In this document: one piece after another, positions 1 to 6,838 of the stretch
Layout of the letters: each line of letters begins with the position of its first letter
How positions within the stretch are numbered: position 1 is the first letter of the stretch
Assembly (NCBI RefSeq): GCF_000526935.1
Contig: NZ_JAHA01000019.1
Location: forward strand, 1,178,001-1,242,000
Direction: 5' to 3'
Source of the DNA: Butyrivibrio sp. FCS014
Lineage (GTDB): Bacteria > Bacillota > Clostridia > Lachnospirales > Lachnospiraceae
DNA: 64,000 nucleotides
Translations under genes and position numbers: made by a program
Notes under the pieces: generated by a model
What the model was told of the DNA's origin: nothing
What the model saw: only the letters and a program-made list of their open reading frames with translations
Databases searched by the model: none

Positions 1-1129
1 CATGGTCTCTGGTCATCTTGCTGACAAGATACGTGGGAATCTGGGAAGAATCTGCAAAGGGCTCACCAAACATCCCGGGAAGTTTGGGAATAACTGCTTT
101 GGCATCGTCTTCTGTTATGTAGAGTTCTGTATGGTCTGTACCTAGATGATTCGCAATCTCCTTGGCTATAACAGCTTCATTGAACTTAGGGTCCTCCATG
201 CCGATGGTGAAGGTGCGGACCTTGCCGGGAGCAAGTGACTGCATCAGTGATACCACAGTGGAGCTGTCGATACCCGCTGATAGGAAAGCGCCCAGAGGCA
301 CATCAGCTATCATCTGATCCTTGATGGAATTCTTAAGAAGACGCTCAAGCTCGTCGGCCGCTTCCTGGCTGGAACCCTTAAAGAGGTTCTGCTGCCCGCG
401 CCAGGCGGTGGAAGTCATGGACCAGTAGGTTTCGTGATGAAGGGCAGTGCTTTCGAGGGTTTCAAGAGTTGAACCAGTCTTTTGGGACAATGTTTTCAGA
501 TTCAGGGTCATGATTGTTCCAGGCTCTAGTTTCTTAATACCCTCGTATATCGAATAAGGTGCAGGAATGTAGCCATCTGCAAAGTACATATCCAGCACGT
601 TTGTATCTATTTTGTTGTTAAAGCCATCTATTACTCTGAGGCATCCGATATCTGATGCGAAGGCGAATGCTCCATTAACCGTTCCGTAGTACAGGGGTTT
701 CTCTCCGACTCTGTCCCTGGCGAAGGTCACCGTCTGAGCTTCTTTGTCATAAACCGCGAAGGCAAACATGCCCTTGCTGTGCTCGAGGGTGTAGGGCACA
801 CCGAACCGTTCAATGGATTCAAGAAGAACCTCGGTGTCGGAGGTGCCGCGGAATGAAACGTTCTCCAACTTGGTTCTCAGCTCTTTTACATTGTATATCT
901 CGCCGTTATAGACCATCACCAGCCTTCCGCTGTGAGAGGTCATAGGCTGAGCGCCGTTCTTGGAAAGGTCCACAATAGAAAGGCGCCTGTGCCCAAGCGC
1001 CACAAATCCGTCTTCACTTATATAAACTCCGCCATCGTCCGGGCCGCGATGCAGCATCCTCTCGTTCATCTTCAGGATGTTGGCCTTCGCATCGCCCTTA
1101 AAGCCGATGAGTCCAGCAATTCCGCACAT
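1..1129 (-). CDS. asnB: Asparagine synthase (glutamine-hydrolysing), partial, runs off the left edge
   Basis: N-terminal 376 codons of an AsnB-family amidotransferase; the 3' end lies outside the window. The start ATG is at 1129 and gives MCGIAG, with Cys2 the expected glutamine-hydrolysing nucleophile. The class II glutaminase domain covers about residues 1-210 (HRGPDD at 28-33, NGEIYN at 75-80). The synthetase domain follows with the ATP pyrophosphatase loop SAGIDSS near residues 284-290. The family transfers ammonia from glutamine to an AMP-activated carboxylate; in glycan loci, relatives amidate uronic acids. It lies divergent from the TupA-like gene at 1289 and resembles the second asparagine synthase at 15962-17851, so the glycan theme may continue to the left. 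The exact substrate is unknown. Confidence 0.93.
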   Translation of the reverse strand, partial: MCGIAGLIGFKGDAKANILKMNERMLHRGPDDGGVYISEDGFVALGHRRLSIVDLSKNGAQPMTSHSGRLVMVYNGEIYNVKELRTKLENVSFRGTSDTEVLLESIERFGVPYTLEHSKGMFAFAVYDKEAQTVTFARDRVGEKPLYYGTVNGAFAFASDIGCLRVIDGFNNKIDTNVLDMYFADGYIPAPYSIYEGIKKLEPGTIMTLNLKTLSQKTGSTLETLESTALHHETYWSMTSTAWRGQQNLFKGSSQEAADELERLLKNSIKDQMIADVPLGAFLSAGIDSSTVVSLMQSLAPGKVRTFTIGMEDPKFNEAVIAKEIANHLGTDHTELYITEDDAKAVIPKLPGMFGEPFADSSQIPTYLVSKMTRDH

Positions 1130-1165
1130 ATAGATTCCTCGTTGGTGTAACAACTTATTTCAATG

Positions 1166-1174
1166 ATTATAGCA
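1166..1174 (-). promoter_or_regulatory. Extended -10 promoter for the partial asparagine synthase
   Basis: On the minus strand the sequence reads TGCTATAAT, a consensus -10 with the upstream TG dinucleotide, about 37 bases before the start codon at 1129. No good -35 is visible, as is usual for extended -10 promoters. Confidence 0.5.
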
Positions 1175-1288
1175 TAATAATGGGCTTTCTTCATCCCCGC
1201 ACCCATAGTGTCTTTATGCTCTTTCTGAAGTTCGTCAGATATGATAAAATATATCAGTTCGAAAGCATAAATGAGGGGGAGTTACACA

Positions 1289-2218
1289 ATGTCCAAACTT
1301 AATTTCTTACTTGATCTTATCAAGAATCCTGCGACCAGGTTCTATTACCTGTCCGCCCACGGATTCTATCATTCCATGTCTGACGAGGAGTATATCAAGC
1401 GCCTTTGGAAATACAAAATGGGGGACAAGCCTCTTGACCTTGAGAATCCCAAGACCTTTTGTGAAAAGATGCAGTGGCTCAAGATCCATGACCACAATCC
1501 TCGCTACACTAAGCTTGCCGACAAATATGCGGTAAAAAAGATTGTGGCTGATGCCATAGGCGAAGAGCACGTGGTTCCTCTTCTTGGTGTGTGGGATGAT
1601 TTCGATGATATAGACTTTGACAAGCTTCCGGATCAGTTCATTTTGAAGACCACCCACGACAGCGGCGGTTTCATGATCTGCAAGGATAAGAGTACTTTTG
1701 ATAAAGCTGCTGCCAGAAAGAAATTCAAGAAGGCTCTTAAGCGAAACTTCTACTGGAGCGGACGTGAGTGGCAGTACAAGAACATTCCTCCAAGGATCAT
1801 TGCAGAGAAATACATTGATTCTCTTGGAAAGCCTGATTCTCTTGAGTATAAGCTCACCTGCATGGATGGAAAGGTAGTATTTACCACTGTTTGCAAGGGT
1901 ATCGCACACACTGATCTTAGTCTCCGTTCCAACGACCACTTCGACCGTAACGGCGAGAGGATGCCCTGGTATGCATTCTATAAACCCTCCAAGGATCCCG
2001 TATCGCTTCCTCCCCAGTCCGAGGAACTGATCCGCTACGCAGAGCTCCTGTCCAAGGACATTCCTTATGTCAGGGCGGATTTCTATATCGTTGACGACGT
2101 GGTGTATTTTGGAGAGCTCACCTTCTACACCTGGGACGGTTTCCTGGTATTTGAACCCGATGAATGGGACAGAAAGCTGGGAGATATGATCACTATTCCC
2201 GAGCATTTAATGAAATAA
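1289..2218 (+). CDS. TupA-like ATP-grasp protein (polysaccharide or teichuronopeptide type)
   Basis: A 309-residue protein of the TupA-like ATP-grasp family. Family members in surface-polymer loci are thought to ligate an amino acid or similar group to a glycan; direct biochemistry is limited. Seen: an N-terminal segment with the family pattern around NPKTFCEKMQWLK, followed by YTKLADKYAVKK, QFILKTTHDSGG (nucleotide-binding region) and a C-terminal VRADFYIVDDVVYFGELTF metal-binding type motif. An in-frame ATG exists at 1271, but the GAGGGGGAG Shine-Dalgarno lies between it and the ATG at 1289, so 1289 is chosen. It stands alone on the plus strand, divergent from the asparagine synthase and convergent with the lipoprotein gene. 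Membership is firm; the substrate is not. Confidence 0.85.
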   Translation: MSKLNFLLDLIKNPATRFYYLSAHGFYHSMSDEEYIKRLWKYKMGDKPLDLENPKTFCEKMQWLKIHDHNPRYTKLADKYAVKKIVADAIGEEHVVPLLGVWDDFDDIDFDKLPDQFILKTTHDSGGFMICKDKSTFDKAAARKKFKKALKRNFYWSGREWQYKNIPPRIIAEKYIDSLGKPDSLEYKLTCMDGKVVFTTVCKGIAHTDLSLRSNDHFDRNGERMPWYAFYKPSKDPVSLPPQSEELIRYAELLSKDIPYVRADFYIVDDVVYFGELTFYTWDGFLVFEPDEWDRKLGDMITIPEHLMK

Positions 2219-2234
2219 TTGATACAGATAAAAA

Positions 2235-2268
2235 GCTCCCTGTGGTTTGATGTCGCGCCACAGGGAGC
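2235..2268. terminator. Bidirectional terminator between convergent genes
   Basis: Perfect 11-bp stem GCTCCCTGTGG / CCACAGGGAGC with a 12-base loop. T-rich sequence follows on the plus strand and TTTTT on the minus strand, so it can serve both the TupA-like gene and the lipoprotein gene. Confidence 0.85.
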
Positions 2269-2328
2269 ATATTTGTTTGTCTGTATTTATTGTTTCCTTT
2301 CCCGGTTAGCAGATGACTCTTTTCCCGG

Positions 2329-3285
2329 TTAGTTAAGATCACTGTAGAAGGTGTCGATGTTCTCTGTGGGAAGCGCTCTCTTCTCCCAGCCGTAGTCCTG
2401 ATAGCCGGTGATGGGAAGGTCATTGGCTGCCGCATAGTTGGCGATGATCTGGGCACGGGTTGCTTCGGCGGATTCCTGGTCAGAGCTCACTTTTATAAAA
2501 TCATCGTAACGGTTGCCGAAGATTCTTTTGGCCGTGGTATCATAATCCGATCCGTCTGCCACAGCGTCAAAATCCGTGACAACATATCCGCTGTCAGTCT
2601 TTGCGACATGCATAAGGCCGGGATGGCTTCCGCCGGAAACGGTCATCAGAGTAGTTCCATTGGTGTTGAGGGTGTAATTGTAAACCTGGAAAACACCGTA
2701 GAGCAGGATTTCTGAATTGTCGCTGTCATCCTCATAAACTATAAGCGGGCAGGGAATTGTGACATCCCCGGGAAGATAGCCCTTGCCCAGTTCATTTGTG
2801 ATGTAATCATAGACCACATAGTAGAACTGCTCGGGCCCCGGATACTCATAAGCGGGAAGTCCGCCGCCCTGGGGCAGGATCGCGCCCTTTGCAAAGCCCT
2901 CGGCGCCTTCTACCTTTTCAATTGTGATATCCGATGCGGTGTTGTCGGTGGTCTGGCCTGTGGTGGTTTGGCCGGATGCGGATGAAGACTGGGTGTTCTG
3001 GTCGGCTGCGGTGCCGGTTGACTGATTTTCAGCATCCTTTTCAGTGTCTGTGTCTGCTGTTTCTGTATTGGCTGATTCGGTAGTTCCCGCTGCCGCGTTG
3101 TCTTTGGAATTGTCTTCGTTGTCCGTATTAATATCCATGCCGGGTGTCTCTATGACTACTTCCGAGCTTTCTTTTGCATCCGGATTGCTGCATCCTACTG
3201 CAACTACGGATGTAACAATTACCATTGATATTCCTAATACTGCCGGCCACATCTTAAGCGAAGCCGGTCCCCTGTTCTTTCTCAT
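2329..3285 (-). CDS. Secreted lipoprotein of unknown function
   Basis: A 318-residue lipoprotein I cannot assign to a family. The chosen start ATG at 3285 has a near-perfect AGGAGGAGT ribosome site; the longer reading frame upstream lacks one. Residues 1-10 are basic (MRKNRG), 12-30 are hydrophobic, and the lipobox AVGC ends at Cys32, so the protein is probably anchored to the outer face of the membrane. Residues about 35-115 are a low-complexity Thr/Ser/Asp/Glu/Asn linker typical of wall-spanning spacers. A folded domain of about 190 residues follows, rich in Tyr and Asp, with no catalytic motif I recognise. It is monocistronic, with its own promoter and terminator. Confidence 0.85.
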   Translation of the reverse strand: MRKNRGPASLKMWPAVLGISMVIVTSVVAVGCSNPDAKESSEVVIETPGMDINTDNEDNSKDNAAAGTTESANTETADTDTEKDAENQSTGTAADQNTQSSSASGQTTTGQTTDNTASDITIEKVEGAEGFAKGAILPQGGGLPAYEYPGPEQFYYVVYDYITNELGKGYLPGDVTIPCPLIVYEDDSDNSEILLYGVFQVYNYTLNTNGTTLMTVSGGSHPGLMHVAKTDSGYVVTDFDAVADGSDYDTTAKRIFGNRYDDFIKVSSDQESAEATRAQIIANYAAANDLPITGYQDYGWEKRALPTENIDTFYSDLN

Positions 3286-3332
3286 ACATACTCCTCCTGA
3301 AAGTTTACCCAAAGTGTAACTTTTCTTAGGAT

Positions 3333-3341
3333 ATTCTACCA
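3333..3341 (-). promoter_or_regulatory. Extended -10 promoter of the lipoprotein gene
   Basis: The minus strand reads TGGTAGAAT about 48 bases before the start at 3285. The same TGGTAGAAT box is used by the promoter at 30454-30481. No clear -35 is seen. Confidence 0.45.
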
Positions 3342-3394
3342 TGTACGCGGGGAAGTAGAAAGGTGGGATTGGGGGAGGGGAATTTGGATCGTTC

Positions 3395-3459
3395 CCATTG
3401 GCAGACAGGAGAGGTATTTTTATCTGGGCTTATTGCTTTTCTTCTTGAGAATGCTTTAC
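3395..3459 (-). pseudogene. Decayed 3' end of a second holin-like type I toxin
   Basis: This 65-bp stretch matches the 3' end of the intact toxin locus at 3918-3980: the same TTGGCAGACAGGAGAGG antitoxin-terminator arm, then a minus-strand tail coding SILKKKSNKPR-stop against SFLEKKSNKHK-stop in the intact toxin. The rest of the toxin, its ribosome site and promoter are missing. Homology stops where the dispersed repeat at 3481 begins, so insertion or recombination of that repeat probably removed the rest. Confidence 0.7.
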
Positions 3460-3480
3460 TTCACCAGTAATTACGAGATG

Positions 3481-3747
3481 CAGTTGTTCACTGTAAGGTA
3501 CATCCAATAATTTTGCATACCAAAAGCGAAAACTATGTGTCTCACCTTTAGGTAGTACTATAATAAGCTTCGGGACTGTGGAAATAATACTAAGTTGCCC
3601 AAAATCAATGGTCTAGTATTACATTATGGGTTTCATGAAGGGCTAAACGGACCCTTTCTATCAAAATGTAATACCAATGCTTTCTATATTCCTGTTTGGT
3701 ATTATTTTTGTAATACCAACAAGCTGATAATCACTGGCATGGTATTA
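3481..3747 (+). repeat. Dispersed structured repeat, copy 1 (three-hairpin element)
   Basis: First of two related elements; the other is inverted at 51116-51373. A conserved head (3481-3554) includes GGTACATCCAATAA, ATACCAAAAG, GAAAAC and GTGTCTCACCT. Thirty bases later come three hairpins built from one 8-bp arm: TAATACTA 3585-3592 with TAGTATTA 3614-3621 (loop 21), TAATACCA 3669-3676 with TGGTATTA 3697-3704 (loop 20), and TAATACCA 3711-3718 with TGGTATTA 3740-3747 (loop 21). The last two are six bases apart. No convincing coding sequence is present. Whether it is a mobile repeat or an RNA gene is unknown. Confidence 0.8.
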
Positions 3748-3806
3748 TTTCCGCTTTTCAGTGTTTATATTGTACTTCGCCCTGTTTCTATCTTGAGTTT
3801 TAGTCG

Positions 3807-3835
3807 TTGAGAATTATGTCCATAAGTGCTATACT
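3807..3835 (+). promoter_or_regulatory. Promoter of the antisense antitoxin RNA
   Basis: TTGAGA at 3807-3812, a 17-base spacer, then TATACT at 3830-3835. It drives plus-strand transcription from about 3842 into the 3' end of the toxin gene on the other strand. Confidence 0.75.
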
Positions 3836-3841
3836 ATAAAC

Positions 3842-3943
3842 ACAAAGAAAGCACCCACTCCAAAGTGGATGCTCCCGAGAAAGTGAGTTTAGTTCCCTAT
3901 CAGGAACCGCCTCTCCCGTTGGCAGACAGGAGAGGCATTTTTA
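3842..3943 (+). ncRNA. Putative type I antitoxin small RNA
   Basis: A strong plus-strand promoter (3807-3835) and a plus-strand intrinsic terminator (3909-3947) delimit an RNA of about 100 bases with no reading frame. It is fully complementary to the 3' untranslated region of the toxin mRNA, touching its stop codon at 3941-3943. Opposed transcripts with bidirectional 3' overlap are the arrangement known for Fst/TxpA-type systems. Ends are inferred from promoter and terminator positions. Confidence 0.7.
3851..3872 (-). terminator. Terminator of the toxin mRNA
   Basis: Minus-strand hairpin GCATCCACT / AGTGGGTGC (one G-T pair) with a 4-base loop, followed by TTTCTTTG. It ends the toxin transcript inside the antitoxin-coding interval. 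Confidence 0.7.
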
Positions 3944-3947
3944 TTTA
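3909..3947 (+). terminator. Terminator of the antitoxin RNA
   Basis: Stem GCCTCTCC (3909-3916) with GGAGAGGC (3929-3936), then ATTTTTATTTA. The same terminator arm persists in the relic copy at 3395. Confidence 0.75.
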
Positions 3948-4060
3948 TGCTTATTGCTTTTCTTCTCGAGAAAGCTAAGCAACGCAATTAACATACCACT
4001 AGATGAAATCAACAATGCCAGTACTTCCAGCATGATCATTATGATCTCGTAATCTGTCAT
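3941..4060 (-). CDS. Holin-like small membrane toxin of a type I toxin-antitoxin system
   Basis: A 39-residue peptide, too short for usual gene callers. It begins MTDYEIIMIMLEVLALL, has one hydrophobic membrane segment over about residues 6-30, and ends with a charged LEKKSNKHK tail. This is the layout of the Firmicutes putative holin-like toxin family (Hol_Tox; Fst/TxpA-like), in which the peptide inserts into the membrane. The ATG at 4060 follows a strong GGGAGGTGG ribosome site. The gene has its own promoter (4156-4184), a 5' leader hairpin, a terminator, and an opposing antisense RNA. A damaged second copy lies at 3395-3459. The family call is from sequence pattern; toxicity is inferred. 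Confidence 0.85.
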   Translation of the reverse strand: MTDYEIIMIMLEVLALLISSSGMLIALLSFLEKKSNKHK

Positions 4061-4125
4061 ACGCGCCACCTCCCTTCCTTATAACTATGGCTCGGGAGGC
4101 TACCACCCTGTCATGGGTACTTTCC

Positions 4126-4150
4126 TATGCGGCTTCAGAGCTGCCGCATA
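4126..4150 (-). promoter_or_regulatory. 5' leader hairpin of the toxin mRNA
   Basis: Perfect 8-bp stem TATGCGGC / GCCGCATA with a 9-base loop, placed right at the predicted transcription start (about 4149). Terminal 5' hairpins stabilise mRNAs and can mask ribosome sites in type I toxin transcripts. The leader between it and the start codon (4061-4125) also carries CCCATGACAGGG and GCCTCCCGAG segments that can pair locally near the ribosome site. Confidence 0.6.
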
Positions 4151-4155
4151 GAATT

Positions 4156-4184
4156 ATGATAGTACATATGTTCGGTTATATCAA
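4156..4184 (-). promoter_or_regulatory. Promoter of the toxin gene
   Basis: On the minus strand: TTGATA (4179-4184), a 17-base spacer, and TATCAT (4156-4161). An AT-rich 10-bp phased array (4211-4299) lies 26 bases upstream of the -35. Confidence 0.75.
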
Positions 4185-4210
4185 TACCAAAATTTCTAGG
4201 GCTTAGATGC

Positions 4211-4299
4211 TTTCATAATTCTTCATAATTCTTCATAATTCGATATTTCTTTCATAATTCTTCATAATTCGGTATTTCTTTCATAATTCTTCATAATTT
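4211..4299. repeat. Short tandem AT-rich repeat, about 10-bp period
   Basis: Repeats of CTTCATAATT (seven copies in all), grouped into about 29-bp super-units separated by CGATATTT or CGGTATTT. The 10-bp spacing keeps the AATT tracts on one face of the helix. It sits just upstream of the toxin promoter and between the toxin-antitoxin locus and the IS110 left end. Confidence 0.85.
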
Positions 4300-4320
4300 A
4301 AATTCCTCGTATTATATAGT

Positions 4321-4531
4321 CATACCCATTCTTTACCTTCTCTATAGGTATCGGGTATGCTGTTAAAGATGCTGTGGATTGGTTCCTAATTCCTACCGCA
4401 TAGACGGTTTTAAAAAGGCTCCTACCACAGCCTCTTTGTTTAATTGTTAATCAGTTAGATACCGCATGACGGTTTATGTAGAACGAGGTTACAGCACGCA
4501 AAGAGCCCTGTGGATCCAATACAGCGTCAAA
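4321..4531 (+). ncRNA. Candidate IS110 bridge RNA in the left non-coding end
   Basis: IS110-group elements are known to encode a bridge RNA in the non-coding left end that pairs with both target and donor DNA. The interval between the repeat array and the transposase has matching structure: a stem CATACCC (4321-4327) / GGGTATG (4353-4359), then GCTGTGG (4371-4377) / CCACAGC (4425-4431) closing a 47-base loop, then a second A/T-rich loop. Each loop contains a related motif: TACCGCATAGACGGTTT (4394-4410) and TACCGCATGACGGTTTA (4460-4476). Ends and guide identities are inferred. Confidence 0.45.
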
Positions 4532-4553
4532 TACTTTTAGGAGGATCACATGT

Positions 4554-4977
4554 ATGATCTATGTTGGTATCGATGTTGCAAAGGATAAGCATGATTGCTG
4601 CATCCTGGGATCAGAAGCTGATAATCTCTATCCGGTATTTACTATCCCGAATAACAAGGCAGGCTTTGATGAGTTGTATGAGAAGATTTTCTCAGTGACT
4701 GACGATAGAACCGAAATAAAAGTAGGTCTTGAAGCTACCGGTCACTACTCACTCAATCTTCTCGGTTCGCTCATTGATAAAGGTCTGACCACCTGTGTTA
4801 TCAACCCGTTACATACAAATCTTTACAGAAAAGGTCTAAGCCTTAGAAAGACGAAAACGGATAAAGTCGACGCCGGTTCGATTGCTATGATGTTGATGAC
4901 TGATAAGACTCTCAAGCCCTACTCAGACACATCATATCACAGTGAAGAACTCAAGTCATTAACCCGCTACCGTTTCG
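4554..4977 (+). pseudogene. IS110-family transposase, N-terminal part (split by ISLre2)
   Basis: Encodes the DEDD (RuvC-like) catalytic domain: MIYVGIDVAKDKH carries the first Asp (residue 7), and GLEATGHYS and TDKVDAG patterns follow. An AGGAGG ribosome site precedes the start. The frame runs into ISLre2 DNA at 4978 and would stop at 5012 after about 12 foreign codons. It joins exactly with 6839-7584 (codon split G|AT, Asp) to give a 389-residue full-length transposase, so the interruption is recent and no other decay is visible. Confidence 0.9.
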
Positions 4978-5099
4978 GCCGCGTAAATTTACCTACGGAA
5001 ATAAAAGGTTAGAATCCACCAAAGAAGCTCTGATAAAAGATCAGGCTTTTGAAATATTGGTTTTATATTACTCTTTTGATTTCCTTATGGCAACCCTAC

Positions 5100-5224
5100 G
5101 CTTAGTCCTCTTGTATGTTTTTGAGCCGAGGAAATATGTATGTCAAGGGCATGCCTCATAGAGGTGCCTTGCACCCTTGACATACATATTCCCTCAGCTT
5201 TCTGGTTGATCAAGAGGACTAAGC
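5100..5224. repeat. 125-base multi-stem inverted repeat inside ISLre2
   Basis: The outer stem is GCTTAGTCCTCTTG (5100-5113) with CAAGAGGACTAAGC (5211-5224). The inner stem is ATATGTATGTCAAGGG (5134-5149) with its exact complement (5174-5189). A GAGG/CCTC stretch lies between the stems and a GCATGCCTC/GAGGTGC hairpin at the tip. It is just downstream of the transposase stop and may block transcription entering or leaving the element. Confidence 0.85.
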
Positions 5225-5246
5225 TAAATAGTGCATCTTCAATGCC

Positions 5247-6722
5247 TTATAATCCAGCGATGTGATGATTGATGCATAGCTTCTTCTTTATCTCTGATGG
5301 AAGTGTTCCCTGTATAGCAGCCATATACTTACCAAGTTCATAATGCCTGTTCTTTTCAGATCTCATTACCTCTGTAGGTGAGAAATATGACATCTCATAA
5401 CCTACAGCATCTTTCAATTCTTCTCTTTGGAACTTGGCTAGTTCGAGCATATCTCCACCGTTGTAGAAGTATGCTCTGAGCCTTCCCATTTTTCCTGCTC
5501 CACGCTTACTCCATCCCATCGGTCTTGAACTCATGCGTGATGATAGAACATGACTCACATGTCCTTCAGCGCTGCATCCCGGAAGTTTCCTTCTGTTACT
5601 CAGTCTGACTTTGCATGGCATCCAGTTATCAAGGATATATTTTCTTCCGTCTTCAATACTCGCAGCCTGCTTTTTATCTCCGGCCTCTAGATACTCTTTT
5701 ACCATGTCAACGTATGAATTAAAGTCATTCTTAGTCTTATGCATGATGATTTTTCGGAGGTCTGAAATAGCATCCCACTGGCTATCTCGGAGATGGCTGG
5801 TAATCTTTCCCAGGTACTTTTGCATGTGGAACTCGTCCATTGTAACTATGACTCCGGAAACATTTTTCTTTCCAGCTTCAATCCATGCACCACCATCGCC
5901 ATTTATGTATATCTTCTCAATACGACTCATATCATAGTGGGTATCTATATATGCGTAGATACGCTCCCAGAAGGCGTCATTTGTCTCGCTGGTACTGTCA
6001 GAACAAAAATAATGAGGATTAATAAGTCTATGTCTCTTGCTCTCCGGGGATTCATTTTCAATGCCTTCATAGACATAGACCAGCTTTTCTATCATGCTGT
6101 TATACTTATAACCATTTTCACCTTTGACCAGGTCGCTTTTTTTCTCTTTGAACTGGAGCGATACATGGTCCTCATCAGCATCTATGTACAGGAACTGTAC
6201 GAATTTCTTATCTATTAACGCTTCATCTTCAGGCGGAAACTGTAATGCATGTATTTTCTTCATCACGGTCTGTTTGCTAACTGAATCAAGTATGCTTGTT
6301 TTTTCTCCACCTTTTCGATATGAAGTCTGAACTGTTTCTTCTAAAAGCCTTGCTTCTGCATCCTCTGTCATTCTCTCATGAGGATCCATACCCATGAGTA
6401 AATCTATGATATAAGAGCGCTTTCCTTCTTCTTTGTTCTTGAACAACGTCTTATTGTAATTAACGTTACCAAGGGATGTTATAAGCTGTTTGGACTCATG
6501 TCTGTCCACTACCCAAGAGAGCTTTCTCATCTCACTTTCTGTGATCATCTGATCCAGATATCCAAGCGTCTCCTCTATCATTCTTATACCAGCCTTATGA
6601 AGCTCATCTGTCAACTTAGTGATGTAGGATGCAATATCGGAGGGATTCTTTAAAAAATCATCCTCAAGCCTTTCAAAAACTGGTACACATTCCTCGTTAA
6701 AATACTGTATACTTTTTACCAT
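5247..6722 (-). CDS. ISLre2-family transposase (UPF0236)
   Basis: A 491-residue protein that matches the ISLre2/UPF0236 transposase family in length and pattern: an N-terminal helical region, GNVNYNKTLFKNKEEGKRSYIIDLLMG-like segment near residue 95, then a catalytic core with YIDADEDHVSLQ, INGDGGAWIEAG and KRGAGKMGRLRAY segments carrying conserved acidic residues. It catalyses cut-and-paste movement of the element. The ATG at 6722 follows AGAGGTG; an upstream in-frame GTG at 6731 overlaps that site and is rejected. The frame is intact, so the element may be active. Confidence 0.9.
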   Translation of the reverse strand: MVKSIQYFNEECVPVFERLEDDFLKNPSDIASYITKLTDELHKAGIRMIEETLGYLDQMITESEMRKLSWVVDRHESKQLITSLGNVNYNKTLFKNKEEGKRSYIIDLLMGMDPHERMTEDAEARLLEETVQTSYRKGGEKTSILDSVSKQTVMKKIHALQFPPEDEALIDKKFVQFLYIDADEDHVSLQFKEKKSDLVKGENGYKYNSMIEKLVYVYEGIENESPESKRHRLINPHYFCSDSTSETNDAFWERIYAYIDTHYDMSRIEKIYINGDGGAWIEAGKKNVSGVIVTMDEFHMQKYLGKITSHLRDSQWDAISDLRKIIMHKTKNDFNSYVDMVKEYLEAGDKKQAASIEDGRKYILDNWMPCKVRLSNRRKLPGCSAEGHVSHVLSSRMSSRPMGWSKRGAGKMGRLRAYFYNGGDMLELAKFQREELKDAVGYEMSYFSPTEVMRSEKNRHYELGKYMAAIQGTLPSEIKKKLCINHHIAGL

Positions 6723-6838
6723 GGAGAACACCTCTGTCTTTTATAGTTTGGTTTAGTCGCCTTTAACTTTATCAGACTTTGGTGTTCTCTTGTATTTTAT
6801 TTAATCCGAGTGAAAATTTACGCTAGCCTACCGTTTCG

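Larger units (their letters stand above)
4978..6827 (-). mobile_element. ISLre2-family insertion sequence nested in IS110
   Basis: The 1850-bp element is bounded by an 11-bp direct repeat CTACCGTTTCG at 4967-4977 and 6828-6838, the target duplication. Imperfect terminal inverted repeats are visible: the left end begins GCCGCGTAAATTTAC and the right end, read inward, GCTAGCGTAAATTTTC. It holds one transposase gene on the minus strand and a large hairpin at 5100-5224. An exact duplication and clean ends indicate recent insertion. Confidence 0.9.

Noticed and set aside
1307..2206. 299-codon minus-strand open frame
   Set aside because: Antisense to the TupA-like gene, which has a ribosome site and family motifs.
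3585..3747. Short CRISPR-like array in the three-hairpin element
   Set aside because: The 8-bp arms alternate in orientation and the 20-21 base intervals are loops between inverted, not direct, repeats. No cas genes.
3595..3810. 71-codon plus-strand open frame in copy 1 of the dispersed repeat
   Set aside because: No ribosome site, and copy 2 of the element does not keep the frame.
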